Below, piece after piece: positions 9,541 to 18,051 of a stretch of 64,000 bases of DNA (positions are counted from its first letter, which is position 1; each line of letters begins with the position of its first letter). The position numbers and the translations under genes are program-made. The notes below the pieces were generated by a model that saw nothing but the letters and a program-made list of their open reading frames with translations, was not told the origin of the DNA and searched no databases. Source of the DNA: Bradyrhizobium sp. 1 (GTDB lineage: Bacteria > Pseudomonadota > Alphaproteobacteria > Rhizobiales > Xanthobacteraceae); NCBI RefSeq assembly GCF_023073315.1, contig NZ_JADPJH010000033.1, forward strand, positions 62,001 through 126,000, in the 5' to 3' direction.

Positions 9541-10311
9541 ATGGAAATGCTCAACAATTACTGCGGCGTGACGCGCGATGCGCGCGGCGTCGTTCATGTC
9601 GCGATCTGCAACGCCGGCTCGCTGAACATTCTGGGCTCGCCCGTCACCGACGCGGTCCGCGAAGGCTTGCAGCAGCTTAGCTCCGACCGCAGCATCCGCG
9701 TGGTGGTGCTGCGCGGCCAGAGCGAGAAGAGCATGATCGGCGGCGCCGACATCAAGGAGATGGCCAAGCTCGACCAGACGTCGGCTGAAGCCTTCATCAG
9801 CCGCCTGCGCGATCTCTGCGAAGCCGTGCGCCAGTTCCCCACCCCCGTGATCGCGCGCATGCCCGGCTGGTGCCTCGGCGGCGGGCTCGAGGTCGCAGCT
9901 GCCTGCGATTTCCGGATCGCGGCGCACGATGCGCATTTCGGCATGCCGGAGGTCCGCGTCGGCATTCCCTCGGTGATCCATGCTGCGCTGTTGCCGCGCC
10001 TGATCGGCTGGGCCCGCGCGCGCTGGCTGGTGATGACGGCGGAAAACATCGACGCGCCGACAGCGCTGGCTTGGGGACTGGTCGACAAAGCCGCCTCCGA
10101 GGGTGGTCTGGATGCCGAGGTCGAGCATCTCGTCAACGCGCTGCTCGAATGCGGCCCCGAGGCATTGCGGTCGCAGAAGGCGCTGCTCCGGCAATGGGAG
10201 GAGTTGCCGCTGACGGAGTCGGTCAACCTCAGCGTAAAAGTGTTCGGCGAGTCGTTCCTGACGGATGAGCCGACGCGCTTGATGCAGGCGTTTGTAAACA
10301 GGAAGCGGTAG
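9541..10311 (+). CDS. Enoyl-CoA hydratase/isomerase family protein
   Basis: A 256-residue crotonase-fold protein. The oxyanion segment IGGADIKEM (66-74) and GWCLGGGLEVAAACD (109-123) with Glu117, and MPEVRVGIPS (135-144) with Glu137, correspond to the two glutamates of hydratases. The usual PGAGG loop after the second Glu is replaced by GIPSVIH, so activity could be hydratase, isomerase or hydrolase. The ATG at 9541 gives the normal family length; the frame is open upstream to the palindrome region, but that extension has no family character. It is in the same direction as the thiolase, 265 bp ahead of it. Confidence 0.82.
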   Translation: MEMLNNYCGVTRDARGVVHVAICNAGSLNILGSPVTDAVREGLQQLSSDRSIRVVVLRGQSEKSMIGGADIKEMAKLDQTSAEAFISRLRDLCEAVRQFPTPVIARMPGWCLGGGLEVAAACDFRIAAHDAHFGMPEVRVGIPSVIHAALLPRLIGWARARWLVMTAENIDAPTALAWGLVDKAASEGGLDAEVEHLVNALLECGPEALRSQKALLRQWEELPLTESVNLSVKVFGESFLTDEPTRLMQAFVNRKR

Positions 10312-10329
10312 GCCCGCGACAAAGGCGGT

Positions 10330-10430
10330 GTCATGCTCCGCGAAAGCGGGGCATCCGGTACGCCGCAGCCCCTCCTTATTCCCGTACGGCCTCTGGAATA
10401 CTGGATCACCCGCTTTCGCGGGTGATGACA
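10330..10430. repeat. Dispersed palindromic repeat, GTCATGCTCCGCGAAAGCGGGG family
   Basis: Terminal arms GTCATGCTCCGCGAAAGCGGG and CCCGCTTTCGCGGGTGATGAC are largely complementary, with CATCCGG/CTGGATC inside. It follows the enoyl-CoA hydratase stop and may end that transcript before the thiolase promoter region. Confidence 0.75.
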
Positions 10431-10525
10431 GTGTGCCCTGAGCAAGTGCGCCCTCCAATCGAACGACCAATTCTCATCCGAACCACGACATTTTCTCATG
10501 CCGGCCGCGGTTGCATTTTTTGCAC

Positions 10526-10539
10526 CGCATCATATGATG
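10526..10539. promoter_or_regulatory. Candidate operator, palindrome upstream of the thiolase
   Basis: CATCATATGATG (10528-10539) is a perfect 12-bp palindrome 37 bp before the thiolase ATG. With two more bases on the left it matches the element at 9406-9419 at 12 of 14 positions, suggesting one regulator for the thioesterase, hydratase and thiolase genes. Confidence 0.5.
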
Positions 10540-10576
10540 ATCATAATCTCAAACGTCATCGCAGGGAGTTTTCGTC

Positions 10577-11773
10577 ATGGCCGAAGCCGCCGATCCCGTC
10601 GTCATCGTCTCCGCCGCCCGCACCCCGCTCGGCCGCTTCATGGGCGAGCTGTCGCCGCTCCCCGCTCACAAGCTCGGATCGCATGTGATCGGCGCGGCGC
10701 TCGAGCGAGCGAAACTCGCGCCCGAAAAGGTCGACGAAGTCTTCATGGGCTGCGTGCTGCCGGCCGGACAAGGTCAGGCCCCGGGGCGCCAGGCCGCGCG
10801 TGCGGCGGGCCTCCCCGATGCCACCGGCGCGACCACGGTCAACAAGGTCTGCGGCTCCGGCATGAAGGCGACCATGCTGGCGCACGACATCATCCGCGCC
10901 GGCTCGGCTGAGATCGTGGTCTCCGGCGGCATGGAGAGCATGAGCAATGCGCCCTATCTCCTTGCGAAGGCGCGCGGCGGCTACCGCGTCGGCCACGACC
11001 GCATCATAGACCACATGATGATGGACGGGCTCGAGGACGCCTACGAGAGCGGCCGCTCGATGGGCGATTTCGGCGAGGCCACCGCGGAAGCCTATCAATT
11101 CACCCGCAAGGACCAGGACGCCTATGCGATGGAGACGCTGAGCCGCGCGCGCAAGGCGGTCGAGGGCGGTGCGTTCAAGGCCGAGATCGCGCCGATCACG
11201 CTGGCCGAGAAGGCCGGCCCGCGCATCGTCGCCAATGACGAGCATCCGCTGAAGGTCGATCCCGCAAAGATCCCGGGCCTGAAGCCGGCCTTCCGCGCCA
11301 ATGGCACCATCACGCCCGCCGCCTCCTCCGCCAATGCCGATGGCGCCGCCGCACTGGTGCTGACGAAACGCTCGCTCGCCGATCGCAATGGGCTACCTGT
11401 TATCGCCGAGATCAAGGGTCACGCCACCCACAGCCAGGAGCCGCAATGGTTCACCACGGCCCCGATCCCGGCGATCCGCAAGCTGCTCGACAAGGTCGGC
11501 TGGAGCGCTGGCGATGTCGACCTGTTCGAGATCAACGAGGCCTTCGCCGTGGTGGCGATGGCGGCGCAGCGCGATCTCGGCATTCCCCGCGATAAGCTCA
11601 ACATCAACGGCGGCGCCTGCGCGCTCGGCCATCCCATCGGCGCCACCGGTGCGCGGCTGATCGTGACGCTGCTGCATGCGCTGGAAGCCAACAATCTCAA
11701 GCGCGGCGTCGCCGCGCTCTGCATCGGCGGCGGTGAAGCCACGGCGATCGCCGTGGAGCGCCTCGCGCGCTGA
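10577..11773 (+). CDS. Acetyl-CoA C-acetyltransferase (thiolase)
   Basis: A 398-residue thiolase II. It has the acyl-accepting Cys92 in VNKVCGSGMKA, His352 in the GHPIGATGAR motif and Cys382 in LCIGGGEATA, i.e. all three catalytic residues. It interconverts two acetyl-CoA and acetoacetyl-CoA, or cleaves a 3-ketoacyl-CoA. The sequence style is of the degradative/biosynthetic acetoacetyl-CoA thiolase group (AtoB/PhaA-like), but with no phaB neighbour the direction is not clear. AGGGAG precedes the ATG. A hairpin lies shortly after the stop. Confidence 0.92.
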   Translation: MAEAADPVVIVSAARTPLGRFMGELSPLPAHKLGSHVIGAALERAKLAPEKVDEVFMGCVLPAGQGQAPGRQAARAAGLPDATGATTVNKVCGSGMKATMLAHDIIRAGSAEIVVSGGMESMSNAPYLLAKARGGYRVGHDRIIDHMMMDGLEDAYESGRSMGDFGEATAEAYQFTRKDQDAYAMETLSRARKAVEGGAFKAEIAPITLAEKAGPRIVANDEHPLKVDPAKIPGLKPAFRANGTITPAASSANADGAAALVLTKRSLADRNGLPVIAEIKGHATHSQEPQWFTTAPIPAIRKLLDKVGWSAGDVDLFEINEAFAVVAMAAQRDLGIPRDKLNINGGACALGHPIGATGARLIVTLLHALEANNLKRGVAALCIGGGEATAIAVERLAR

Positions 11774-11789
11774 GAAAGTCTGTAAATGA

Positions 11790-11815
11790 GGGAAGTCTGT
11801 CATTTCGGACTTCCC
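11790..11815 (+). terminator. Hairpin after the thiolase gene
   Basis: Perfect 8-bp stem GGGAAGTC (11790-11797) and GACTTCCC (11808-11815) with a 10-base loop, 16 bp after the thiolase stop. There is no T-run behind it, so it may be a factor-dependent end or an RNA-stabilising hairpin rather than a classical intrinsic terminator. Confidence 0.5.
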
Positions 11816-11881
11816 GCTTCCATGCCAGACTGCAACAATGACGCGGGTCTCCCTGAGACCGCCAACCACGATTGAGGGGCA

Positions 11882-13177
11882 ATGATCTCGAACTGGCTCG
11901 CGGCAGCGCTCGGCCGCCGCAATATCCACTACGGCTGGGTGATGGTCGGCGTGACCTTCCTTGCCGCGCTGATCAGCGCCGGCACGGTCGGCGCGCCCGG
12001 CGTGTTCATCATTCCGCTTCAAAAGGAGTTCGGCTGGAGCACGGCGGAGATTTCGTCGGCACTCTCGATCCGCTTCATCCTGTTCGGCTTGATGGCGCCG
12101 TTCGCCGCTGCGCTGCTCAACCGTTACGGCCTGCGCAACGTGACGCTGTTAGCCCAGCTCATCGTCGTCTCGGCGCTGATCGCCTCGCTCGGCATGACCC
12201 AGGTCTGGCAACTCGTGGCGCTGTGGGGCGTGGTGATCGGTATCGGCACCGGCATGACTGCGCTGGTGCTCGGCGCCACCATCGCGACGCGCTGGTTCGC
12301 GGCGCGGCGCGGCCTCGTCATCGGCATCCTGACCGCGAGCGTCGCTACCGGCCAGCTCGTGTTCCTGCCGCTGCTCGCGAGCATGACCGAACGCTACGGC
12401 TGGCGGCTCGCGCTCGGCTTCGTCTGCATCGCGCTCTGCGTTTCCGCCCTCGCGGTGCTGCTGGTGATGCGCGACCGGCCGAGCGATGTCGGCCTGCGCC
12501 CGTTCGGCGACGAAGGCACCGCGCCCCTGCCTGCCCCGCCGGTGAACCACGGCTCGATCACGGCCGTGGCACTTGGCACGCTGCGCGACGCCTCGAAGTC
12601 GCGCGCGTTCTGGATCCTGTTTGCGACCTTCTTCGTCTGCGGCGCCTCGACCAATGGCCTCGTGCAGGTGCATCTGATCCCGATGTGCCTCGATTTCGGC
12701 ATCCCGCAGGTGCAGGCTGCAAGCCTGCTCGCGGCGATGGGCATCTTCGATTTCTTCGGCACCATCATGTCGGGCTGGCTGTCGGACCGCTACGACAACC
12801 GTTACCTTCTGTTCTGGTACTACGGCCTGCGCGGGCTCTCGCTGATCTTCCTGCCCTTCAGCGATTTCTCGTTCTACGGGCTCTCGATCTTCGCGATGTT
12901 CTACGGGCTCGACTGGATTGCGACGGTGCCGCCGACGGTGCGTGTCACCGCGCAGAAATTCGGCCCCGAGCGTGCCAATCTGGTGTTCGGCTGGATCTTC
13001 GCCGGCCACCAGCTCGGTGCTGGCACCGCCGCTTTCGGCGCGGGCCTGTCGCGGACGCTGCTGCAGAGCTATCTGCCCGCCTTCTTCATCGCCGGCGCGC
13101 TCTGCGTGTTCGCCTCGCTGATCGTGCTGGCGCTGTCGCGGCAACCGAAGACCGAGCCGAAGCCAGCAATGGCCTAA
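11882..13177 (+). CDS. MFS transporter
   Basis: A 431-residue major facilitator permease with about 12 hydrophobic segments. The N-terminal half starts with IHYGWVMVGVTFLAALISAG and contains the loop motif ERYGWR; the central loop (about residues 195-240) carries RDRPSDVGLRPFGDEG, typical of the OFA/monocarboxylate-like MFS group. WLSDRYDNR is the loop 8-9 equivalent. The substrate is unknown; an organic anion is the usual one in this subgroup. GAGGGG precedes the ATG. The gene converges on the porin gene and the two reading frames overlap by 4 bp. Confidence 0.85.
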   Translation: MISNWLAAALGRRNIHYGWVMVGVTFLAALISAGTVGAPGVFIIPLQKEFGWSTAEISSALSIRFILFGLMAPFAAALLNRYGLRNVTLLAQLIVVSALIASLGMTQVWQLVALWGVVIGIGTGMTALVLGATIATRWFAARRGLVIGILTASVATGQLVFLPLLASMTERYGWRLALGFVCIALCVSALAVLLVMRDRPSDVGLRPFGDEGTAPLPAPPVNHGSITAVALGTLRDASKSRAFWILFATFFVCGASTNGLVQVHLIPMCLDFGIPQVQAASLLAAMGIFDFFGTIMSGWLSDRYDNRYLLFWYYGLRGLSLIFLPFSDFSFYGLSIFAMFYGLDWIATVPPTVRVTAQKFGPERANLVFGWIFAGHQLGAGTAAFGAGLSRTLLQSYLPAFFIAGALCVFASLIVLALSRQPKTEPKPAMA

Positions 13178-14577
13178 TACCTGATCGTGGTGGTGACGCC
13201 GAACACTGCGGCGTCACCGATCCTGGAAACCCCGGTCGGATCGTTCGGGTTCGGAATGCCGCCTGAGGGACGAAACACATACTGGAAGTAAGGCGCGATC
13301 AGCCAGCCCGGCTTGATATGCGCTTCGTAGATCATCTCGATCAGCGTCTCGTTGCTGCGAACCGGGCTCTGCACACCGGTGAAGGCCTGCGTGTCGATAT
13401 CGAGATTGCGCGCGGTGTTCGAAATCCGCATATAGGCCGCCGCCACGCCGAAGCGGTCGAGCGGACGACCGGGAACGAAGCCGACGAAGCCGATGCCGCC
13501 GTCGAGATAGAGGTCGATCAGATTGCGGTCCGGCGGACTGTAAGCGATGCGGCCGAACGCGGTGACGCCCGGGATCGAAGCCGAGGTCGTGTTGTCGTTG
13601 ACCTCCGGCGGGCGATACAGCACCTGCTCGATGACGGCGAAGATGCCGTAATTGCCGCGGAGCTTTGCCGGAATGCCGCTTCCGTCGGGATCGGCGACCG
13701 ACTGGCCTTGCACCGTAAAGCGCTGGCTGTCGAACGAGCCGTAATGCTTCCAGGCGCCGGGCGTGACGTTGCCGGCGAGCGGGCGACCGCCGATATCGAT
13801 GTCGTAATCGAACCTGACCTGCCCGATCAACCACGGCGGATCGTTGACGCGAAACGCGAGGCCATGATGGTCGCGCAATTGCGGATCGGCATCGCCCGGC
13901 CCGGACGGATCGCCGTTGAAGACAGCGCCGAAGAGGGTGATCTTGTCGGTCAACGCCGCCTTGACGCGAAGGCCGGGCACCGCAATCGGCGGCGCAGGAC
14001 CGCCGGCCGGAAGATTGGAAGCCTTGATCGCGGGCCAGCCGAAGGTGCCGTTGATGAAGAGGTCGTCGGTCTGGCTGTCGAAGAACTCGACATCGGCGGC
14101 CTGCTGACCGGCCCTGATGTTCAGCCTTCCGTCGAAGAAGCTCTGTTCGAAATAGGCGTTGTAGAGCCGCTGATCCGGCAGCGCCTCGATCTCGCTGATG
14201 GTGGCGAGGTTCATGACGTAGTTGCGGGAGAGCCCCCGGCCATAAATCACGAACGCATTGGCGTAGAAGCGGCCGCCGGTCCAGCCGACCAGCTTGTCCA
14301 GATCAGCATCGACCGACAGATCGAGCCGACCGAAATGGACGGCGCCACGAGCAACCCCGCCGGACACGTTGCCGATGTTGTCGGCGATATAGGTCGCGCC
14401 GAAATTCAGGCCCTTGTTGGCGAGACCGTCGTGCCACTCGTTGAACCATTTCGGGGCCAGCCAGTCGGCCGCGCTCTCGTCCTTGGCACCGGCGAACGCG
14501 CTGGTGCTCACCGCCGTGCAGACCAACGCAATCGCGGTCGCGCGTCGCAACGAAGATTGATGGGCACCGCAACTCAC
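13174..14577 (-). CDS. OprB-like carbohydrate-selective porin
   Basis: A 467-residue outer-membrane porin. It has an N-terminal signal peptide (basic start, hydrophobic stretch about 11-25, cleavage near AFA-GAK) and a beta-barrel-like remainder ending in an aromatic residue (TTIRY), the usual OMP C-terminal signal. Segments such as WTGGRFYANAFVIYGRG, FFDGRLNIRAGQ and TLIEMIYEAHIKPGWLIAPYFQYV match OprB-family porins. It uses a GTG start 10 bp after the CorA-like gene, from which it may be co-transcribed. The probable role is passive uptake of sugars or small solutes. Confidence 0.85.
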   Translation of the reverse strand: MSCGAHQSSLRRATAIALVCTAVSTSAFAGAKDESAADWLAPKWFNEWHDGLANKGLNFGATYIADNIGNVSGGVARGAVHFGRLDLSVDADLDKLVGWTGGRFYANAFVIYGRGLSRNYVMNLATISEIEALPDQRLYNAYFEQSFFDGRLNIRAGQQAADVEFFDSQTDDLFINGTFGWPAIKASNLPAGGPAPPIAVPGLRVKAALTDKITLFGAVFNGDPSGPGDADPQLRDHHGLAFRVNDPPWLIGQVRFDYDIDIGGRPLAGNVTPGAWKHYGSFDSQRFTVQGQSVADPDGSGIPAKLRGNYGIFAVIEQVLYRPPEVNDNTTSASIPGVTAFGRIAYSPPDRNLIDLYLDGGIGFVGFVPGRPLDRFGVAAAYMRISNTARNLDIDTQAFTGVQSPVRSNETLIEMIYEAHIKPGWLIAPYFQYVFRPSGGIPNPNDPTGVSRIGDAAVFGVTTTIRY

Positions 14578-14587
14578 GATCGATACG

Positions 14588-15607
14588 CTATTTCTTGAAA
14601 ATGCCCGTGCGCCGCATGAACAGATAGGCCGCGCCGATCGAGGCGGCCATCAGCACGGCGGCATAAATGAATCCTTCCTCGACGTCGGTGAGCGGCAGCC
14701 CCTTGGTGTTCATGCCGAAGATGCCGGTGATCAGCGTCGGCGGCAGCAGCAGCGTCGTCACGATCGAGAGCGTGTGCAAATGACGATTGCTCTCCTCCTC
14801 GTTCTTGAAGCGCAGCTCCTCCTCGAGCAGGCGGCTGCGCTCGCGCAATTCGACGATGTCGTGATCGAGGCCATCCAGCCGCTGCGCCAGCTTGCCGGCC
14901 TGAATGCGCAGCTCCGGCGAAAGATGATCGGTATTCTTCTGGTCGAGCCGGTGGAACAACGTGCGCAGGCCCGTGAGCTGACGATGCAGCCTGACGCAGG
15001 TGCGGCGGAGACGGCCGAGATCGCGGCGCATCTCGGGTTTCACATCATCAGCCAAAATCCGTTCCTCGATGCCGTCGATCTCCTGGCCGAGCTTGTCGGC
15101 CATGCGGTCCAGCGTGTCGGCGACCTCGTCGACGATCTTCTCCAGCAGATGGGCGACGTTGTCGACGCGGTAGCCACCTTCGAGCACCCGGCGCGTCGCA
15201 TCCGCCGAGCACAGCGCCTGATGACGGCCGCTGACCAGAAGGCGCTCGGTCATGGCGAAGCGCAGGAAGGCGGTGTCCTCCGTCGCACTGTCGATATCGC
15301 GCACGAGGTCGGAGAACACGCCATAGACGCAATGGTCGATGACATGGAGCTGCTGGAACGTATCGTTGGACAGCAAGAGCTCGCGCGCGAGCGGCGGCAG
15401 CTGTGACGCCGCGATCCACGGCCGTGTGCGCGTATCCGTGAGGTTGAAATGCAGCCAGAGCCGGCCGTCATGGCTGAACTCGATCGGCTGGTCGATCGCG
15501 AGCGGCTCGGCGCTGCCGTCGCTGTGCAGGCGAAACGCCCACACCAGGCCGGGAATGGCAGGTTCGGTATTCGATATCGCGCTGGCAAGCTTTGCCGGCT
15601 CGGCCAT
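14588..15607 (-). CDS. CorA-family divalent cation transporter (ZntB-like)
   Basis: Inner-membrane CorA-superfamily protein of 339 residues. A long soluble N-terminal domain with extended helices (about 130-270) is followed by the pore signature GMN at 298-300 in the segment GIFGMNTKGLP, then the second transmembrane helix and a basic tail RRTGIFKK. The pore loop lacks the acidic MPEL version of classical CorA, pointing to the ZntB/CorA-II branch, so Zn or Mg transport cannot be decided. The ATG at 15607 is preferred to the TTG four codons upstream. It is transcribed into the porin gene. Confidence 0.85.
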   Translation of the reverse strand: MAEPAKLASAISNTEPAIPGLVWAFRLHSDGSAEPLAIDQPIEFSHDGRLWLHFNLTDTRTRPWIAASQLPPLARELLLSNDTFQQLHVIDHCVYGVFSDLVRDIDSATEDTAFLRFAMTERLLVSGRHQALCSADATRRVLEGGYRVDNVAHLLEKIVDEVADTLDRMADKLGQEIDGIEERILADDVKPEMRRDLGRLRRTCVRLHRQLTGLRTLFHRLDQKNTDHLSPELRIQAGKLAQRLDGLDHDIVELRERSRLLEEELRFKNEEESNRHLHTLSIVTTLLLPPTLITGIFGMNTKGLPLTDVEEGFIYAAVLMAASIGAAYLFMRRTGIFKK

Positions 15608-15715
15608 GGCCAACCCCAACCGTCAACAGATGCCCCGTCTCCGGAAGATGGCTGACGGCATCCTCCGGATCACGGGTACTCAATTACGCCAGTGTTACAG
15701 TTTGATGATGGCGCC

Positions 15716-16498
15716 CTACTCCGCGGCCAGCCCCGTCGCGGCGGCCACCTCGGCTTCCCTGATATAGTCATGCACGACCCGGCCGAACGGCAGCGTCAAA
15801 TCGGCGATATAGTGGTGCGCGCCGAGGCAGCGGCGGACCGGGAAATCGGCAACCGGCGCATTGACATGCGGCACCAGATGCAGCCGGCCCGGCCCGATCC
15901 AGGATCCCTTCGGCACGATGTCGATCAGGTTGATCGCGACGAGCTGGCAGATCTCGAGGCGGCCATCGACGCCGGGGATCATCTTCAGATTGATCTGCGT
16001 CTTCGACAGCGTGGCGCGGGTGAGATCGCCGTTGCCGGCCATGCTCTCGTGCTTGTAGCCCATCGTGCCCATGGCAACGAGCTGGCCGGCATATTCCAGC
16101 GTGCCCGTCAGCGTGTCCTTGACGATCTCGAGTTTTGGGTGGGCGTACTTCTTGGGAAAACCCCAGATCTCGCGGCCGGCGGCGATCGGCGGATCATCGT
16201 CGAGATACATCTGCGAGACGAAATTGACCTCCTCGCCGTTGAGGCGCGCGGGGATGACGAGGCCGGATTCGGTATAGCTGCCGAAGCCGGAGGAGTCCGG
16301 CATCTTGATCCATTCGTAATGCACGATCGGCTGGTCGATCGGCTCCAGCGGCTCGGGCAGTCCGGCGCGGATCAGGTCCGGATCGGTCTCGTAGGTGATG
16401 ACGAGGAATTCGCGGTTGACGAAGCGATAGGGCCCGGCCGGGTAGCTCGGCCCGGCGGCCGGCATGGACGGAAGTCTCAGCAAATCTTCCCTGCGCAT
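15716..16498 (-). CDS. adc: Acetoacetate decarboxylase
   Basis: A 260-residue acetoacetate decarboxylase giving acetone and CO2. The catalytic segment EIWGFPKKYAHPK (110-122) carries the Schiff-base lysine K116 and the adjacent pKa-shifting K117, as in the clostridial enzyme. AGGAGA precedes the ATG. It is divergent from the patatin gene across 227 bp. In rhizobia adc and patatin-like genes tend to occur together near ketone-body/polyhydroxybutyrate functions; here the 3-hydroxybutyrate dehydrogenase that often accompanies them is not adjacent. ADC-fold proteins can have other activities, but the lysine pair favours the classical one. Confidence 0.9.
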   Translation of the reverse strand: MRREDLLRLPSMPAAGPSYPAGPYRFVNREFLVITYETDPDLIRAGLPEPLEPIDQPIVHYEWIKMPDSSGFGSYTESGLVIPARLNGEEVNFVSQMYLDDDPPIAAGREIWGFPKKYAHPKLEIVKDTLTGTLEYAGQLVAMGTMGYKHESMAGNGDLTRATLSKTQINLKMIPGVDGRLEICQLVAINLIDIVPKGSWIGPGRLHLVPHVNAPVADFPVRRCLGAHHYIADLTLPFGRVVHDYIREAEVAAATGLAAE

Positions 16499-16725
16499 CG
16501 CTGGTCTCCTGTGTGATGTCTGTGATGTCCGCCCGGCGGCGTCTTGCCCGATGCAAATTGCTAGCCGCGCTCATTGACTGCGGTGTGAAGGATTTCCGTC
16601 AGGCGCACGACCCGCTGCCATTCTCGCTGCGGCCAGCCTGCATGCAGACGATGCATCGGCGCCACCTTTGTCATCACGCCGTCACCGCGGGACGCAATCG
16701 TTTGGTGAAGGCAGGAGGCATCACC

Positions 16726-17901
16726 ATGGACGCCCGCACATCGCAACCGGCTCATCAGACCCATCAGCCTCCCCAAAAGGGCTGGCGGCCCGAACGCTGC
16801 GATCGTGTCGCGCTGGTGCTGCAAGGCGGCGGCGCGCTCGGCGCCTATCAGGCCGGCGTCTACCAGGCGCTGCACGAGGCCGGTATCGAGCCCGACTGGG
16901 TCTGCGGTGTTTCAATCGGTGCAATCAATTCCGCCATCATCGCCGGCAACAAGCCGGACAAGCGGCTGGAGGCGCTGCGCATCTTCTGGGAGCGCATCAC
17001 CAACCGCAAGATCTGGCACTACACGCCCGACGGCGACATCTTCCGCCAGTGGCGCAATCTCACCAGCGCCTGGATGACCTCGGCGATGGGCCAGCCCGGC
17101 TTCTTCACCCCGCACCAGATGAACCCCTGGCTCAGCCCGGTCGGCGCGAAGACCGCCACCAGCTATTACGACACGGCAGCGCTCAAGGAGACCCTGCTGG
17201 AGCTCGTTGACTTCGATCTCATCAACGAGAAGAAGGTCCGCTTCGCGGTCGGCGCGGTCAACGTGCTCTCCGGCAATTTCATCTATTTCGACAACGCACA
17301 CGACGAGATCGAGCCGGAGCACATCATGGCCTCCGGCGCCCTGCCCCCGGCGCTGCCGATGGTGCGGATCGGCACCGATCATTTTTGGGACGGCGGCATC
17401 GTCTCCAACACGCCGCTGCAGCATCTGCTCGACCAGGAGGACGCGCTCAATTCGCTGGTGTTCCAGGTCGACCTGTTCAGCGCCCGTGGCGTGCTGCCGC
17501 GCTCGATCCAGGACGTGATGGCCCGTCACAAGGACATCATGTATTCCTCGCGCACCCGCCACAACACCGACGTCTACCGCCGCACCCACAATCTCAAGGT
17601 CCTGCTCTACAAGGCCCTGGCGAAGCTTCCCGACGAGCAGCTCTCCGACGAGGATCGCAGCCTCAAGGCCAGCCTGCGCAACATGCCGGAGATCGCGATC
17701 CTGCATCTGATCTACCAGCAGAAGGCCTATGAGGGCGACGCCAAGGACCACGAGTTCTCGGGCACCTCGATGCGCGAGCACTGGACCTCCGGCTACGAGG
17801 ACACCAAGCGCACCCTGAAGCGCCGCGACTGGATCAAGATGCCCGACGAAGGCATGGGGCTCGTGGTGCACGACGTGCACCGGGAGACGGAGAGCGCGTA
17901 A
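16726..17901 (+). CDS. Patatin-like phospholipase (DUF3734 type)
   Basis: A 391-residue patatin-fold lipase. The oxyanion motif QGGGALGAYQAG is at 33-44, the nucleophile Ser63 in GVSIG (61-65), and the dyad Asp222 in WDGG. A C-terminal about 110-residue extension after the patatin domain (RHKDIMYSSRTRHNTDVYRR onward, ending near KMPDEGMGLVVHDVH) is the DUF3734 region found in alphaproteobacterial homologues. AGGAGG at 16713-16718 fixes the start at 16726; the upstream open frame is not coding. It may act on membrane lipids or on polyhydroxybutyrate granule-associated material; neither is proven by sequence. Confidence 0.88.
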   Translation: MDARTSQPAHQTHQPPQKGWRPERCDRVALVLQGGGALGAYQAGVYQALHEAGIEPDWVCGVSIGAINSAIIAGNKPDKRLEALRIFWERITNRKIWHYTPDGDIFRQWRNLTSAWMTSAMGQPGFFTPHQMNPWLSPVGAKTATSYYDTAALKETLLELVDFDLINEKKVRFAVGAVNVLSGNFIYFDNAHDEIEPEHIMASGALPPALPMVRIGTDHFWDGGIVSNTPLQHLLDQEDALNSLVFQVDLFSARGVLPRSIQDVMARHKDIMYSSRTRHNTDVYRRTHNLKVLLYKALAKLPDEQLSDEDRSLKASLRNMPEIAILHLIYQQKAYEGDAKDHEFSGTSMREHWTSGYEDTKRTLKRRDWIKMPDEGMGLVVHDVHRETESA

Positions 17902-17903
17902 AC

Positions 17904-17919
17904 GCCTCGCGGGGGAGGC
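17904..17919 (+). terminator. Weak hairpin after the patatin gene
   Basis: A 5-bp stem GCCTC/GAGGC with a 6-base loop directly after the stop, followed by an A-rich rather than T-rich tract. It is a possible transcript end. Confidence 0.3.
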
Positions 17920-18030
17920 TCCAAACAAAAAATGCGAAAACAACCCCATGCACAGTAGCCGCGGCGTGGCGGATCAATGACTTACGTCTTTTCCGAAAAT
18001 CGATTTGACTCGTCGGGCAAAACAGGGGTA

Positions 18031-18051
18031 GGATGCCATCATTGGGCATCC
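18031..18051 (-). terminator. Hairpin at the end of the IclR gene
   Basis: Perfect 7-bp stem GGATGCC (18031-18037) and GGCATCC (18045-18051). On the minus strand it spans the IclR stop codon and is followed by CCCTGTTTTG, a short T-run, so it may be an intrinsic terminator. Confidence 0.4.

Noticed and set aside
11872..13266. 464-codon plus-strand frame overlapping the MFS gene
   Set aside because: It is rich in Arg and Ala with no hydrophobic segments; the overlapping MFS frame has 12 membrane segments and a ribosome site.
15608..15715. Mg-sensing riboswitch upstream of the CorA-like gene
   Set aside because: The 108-bp spacer shows no convincing alternating hairpins or terminator; nothing beyond an ordinary promoter region can be claimed.
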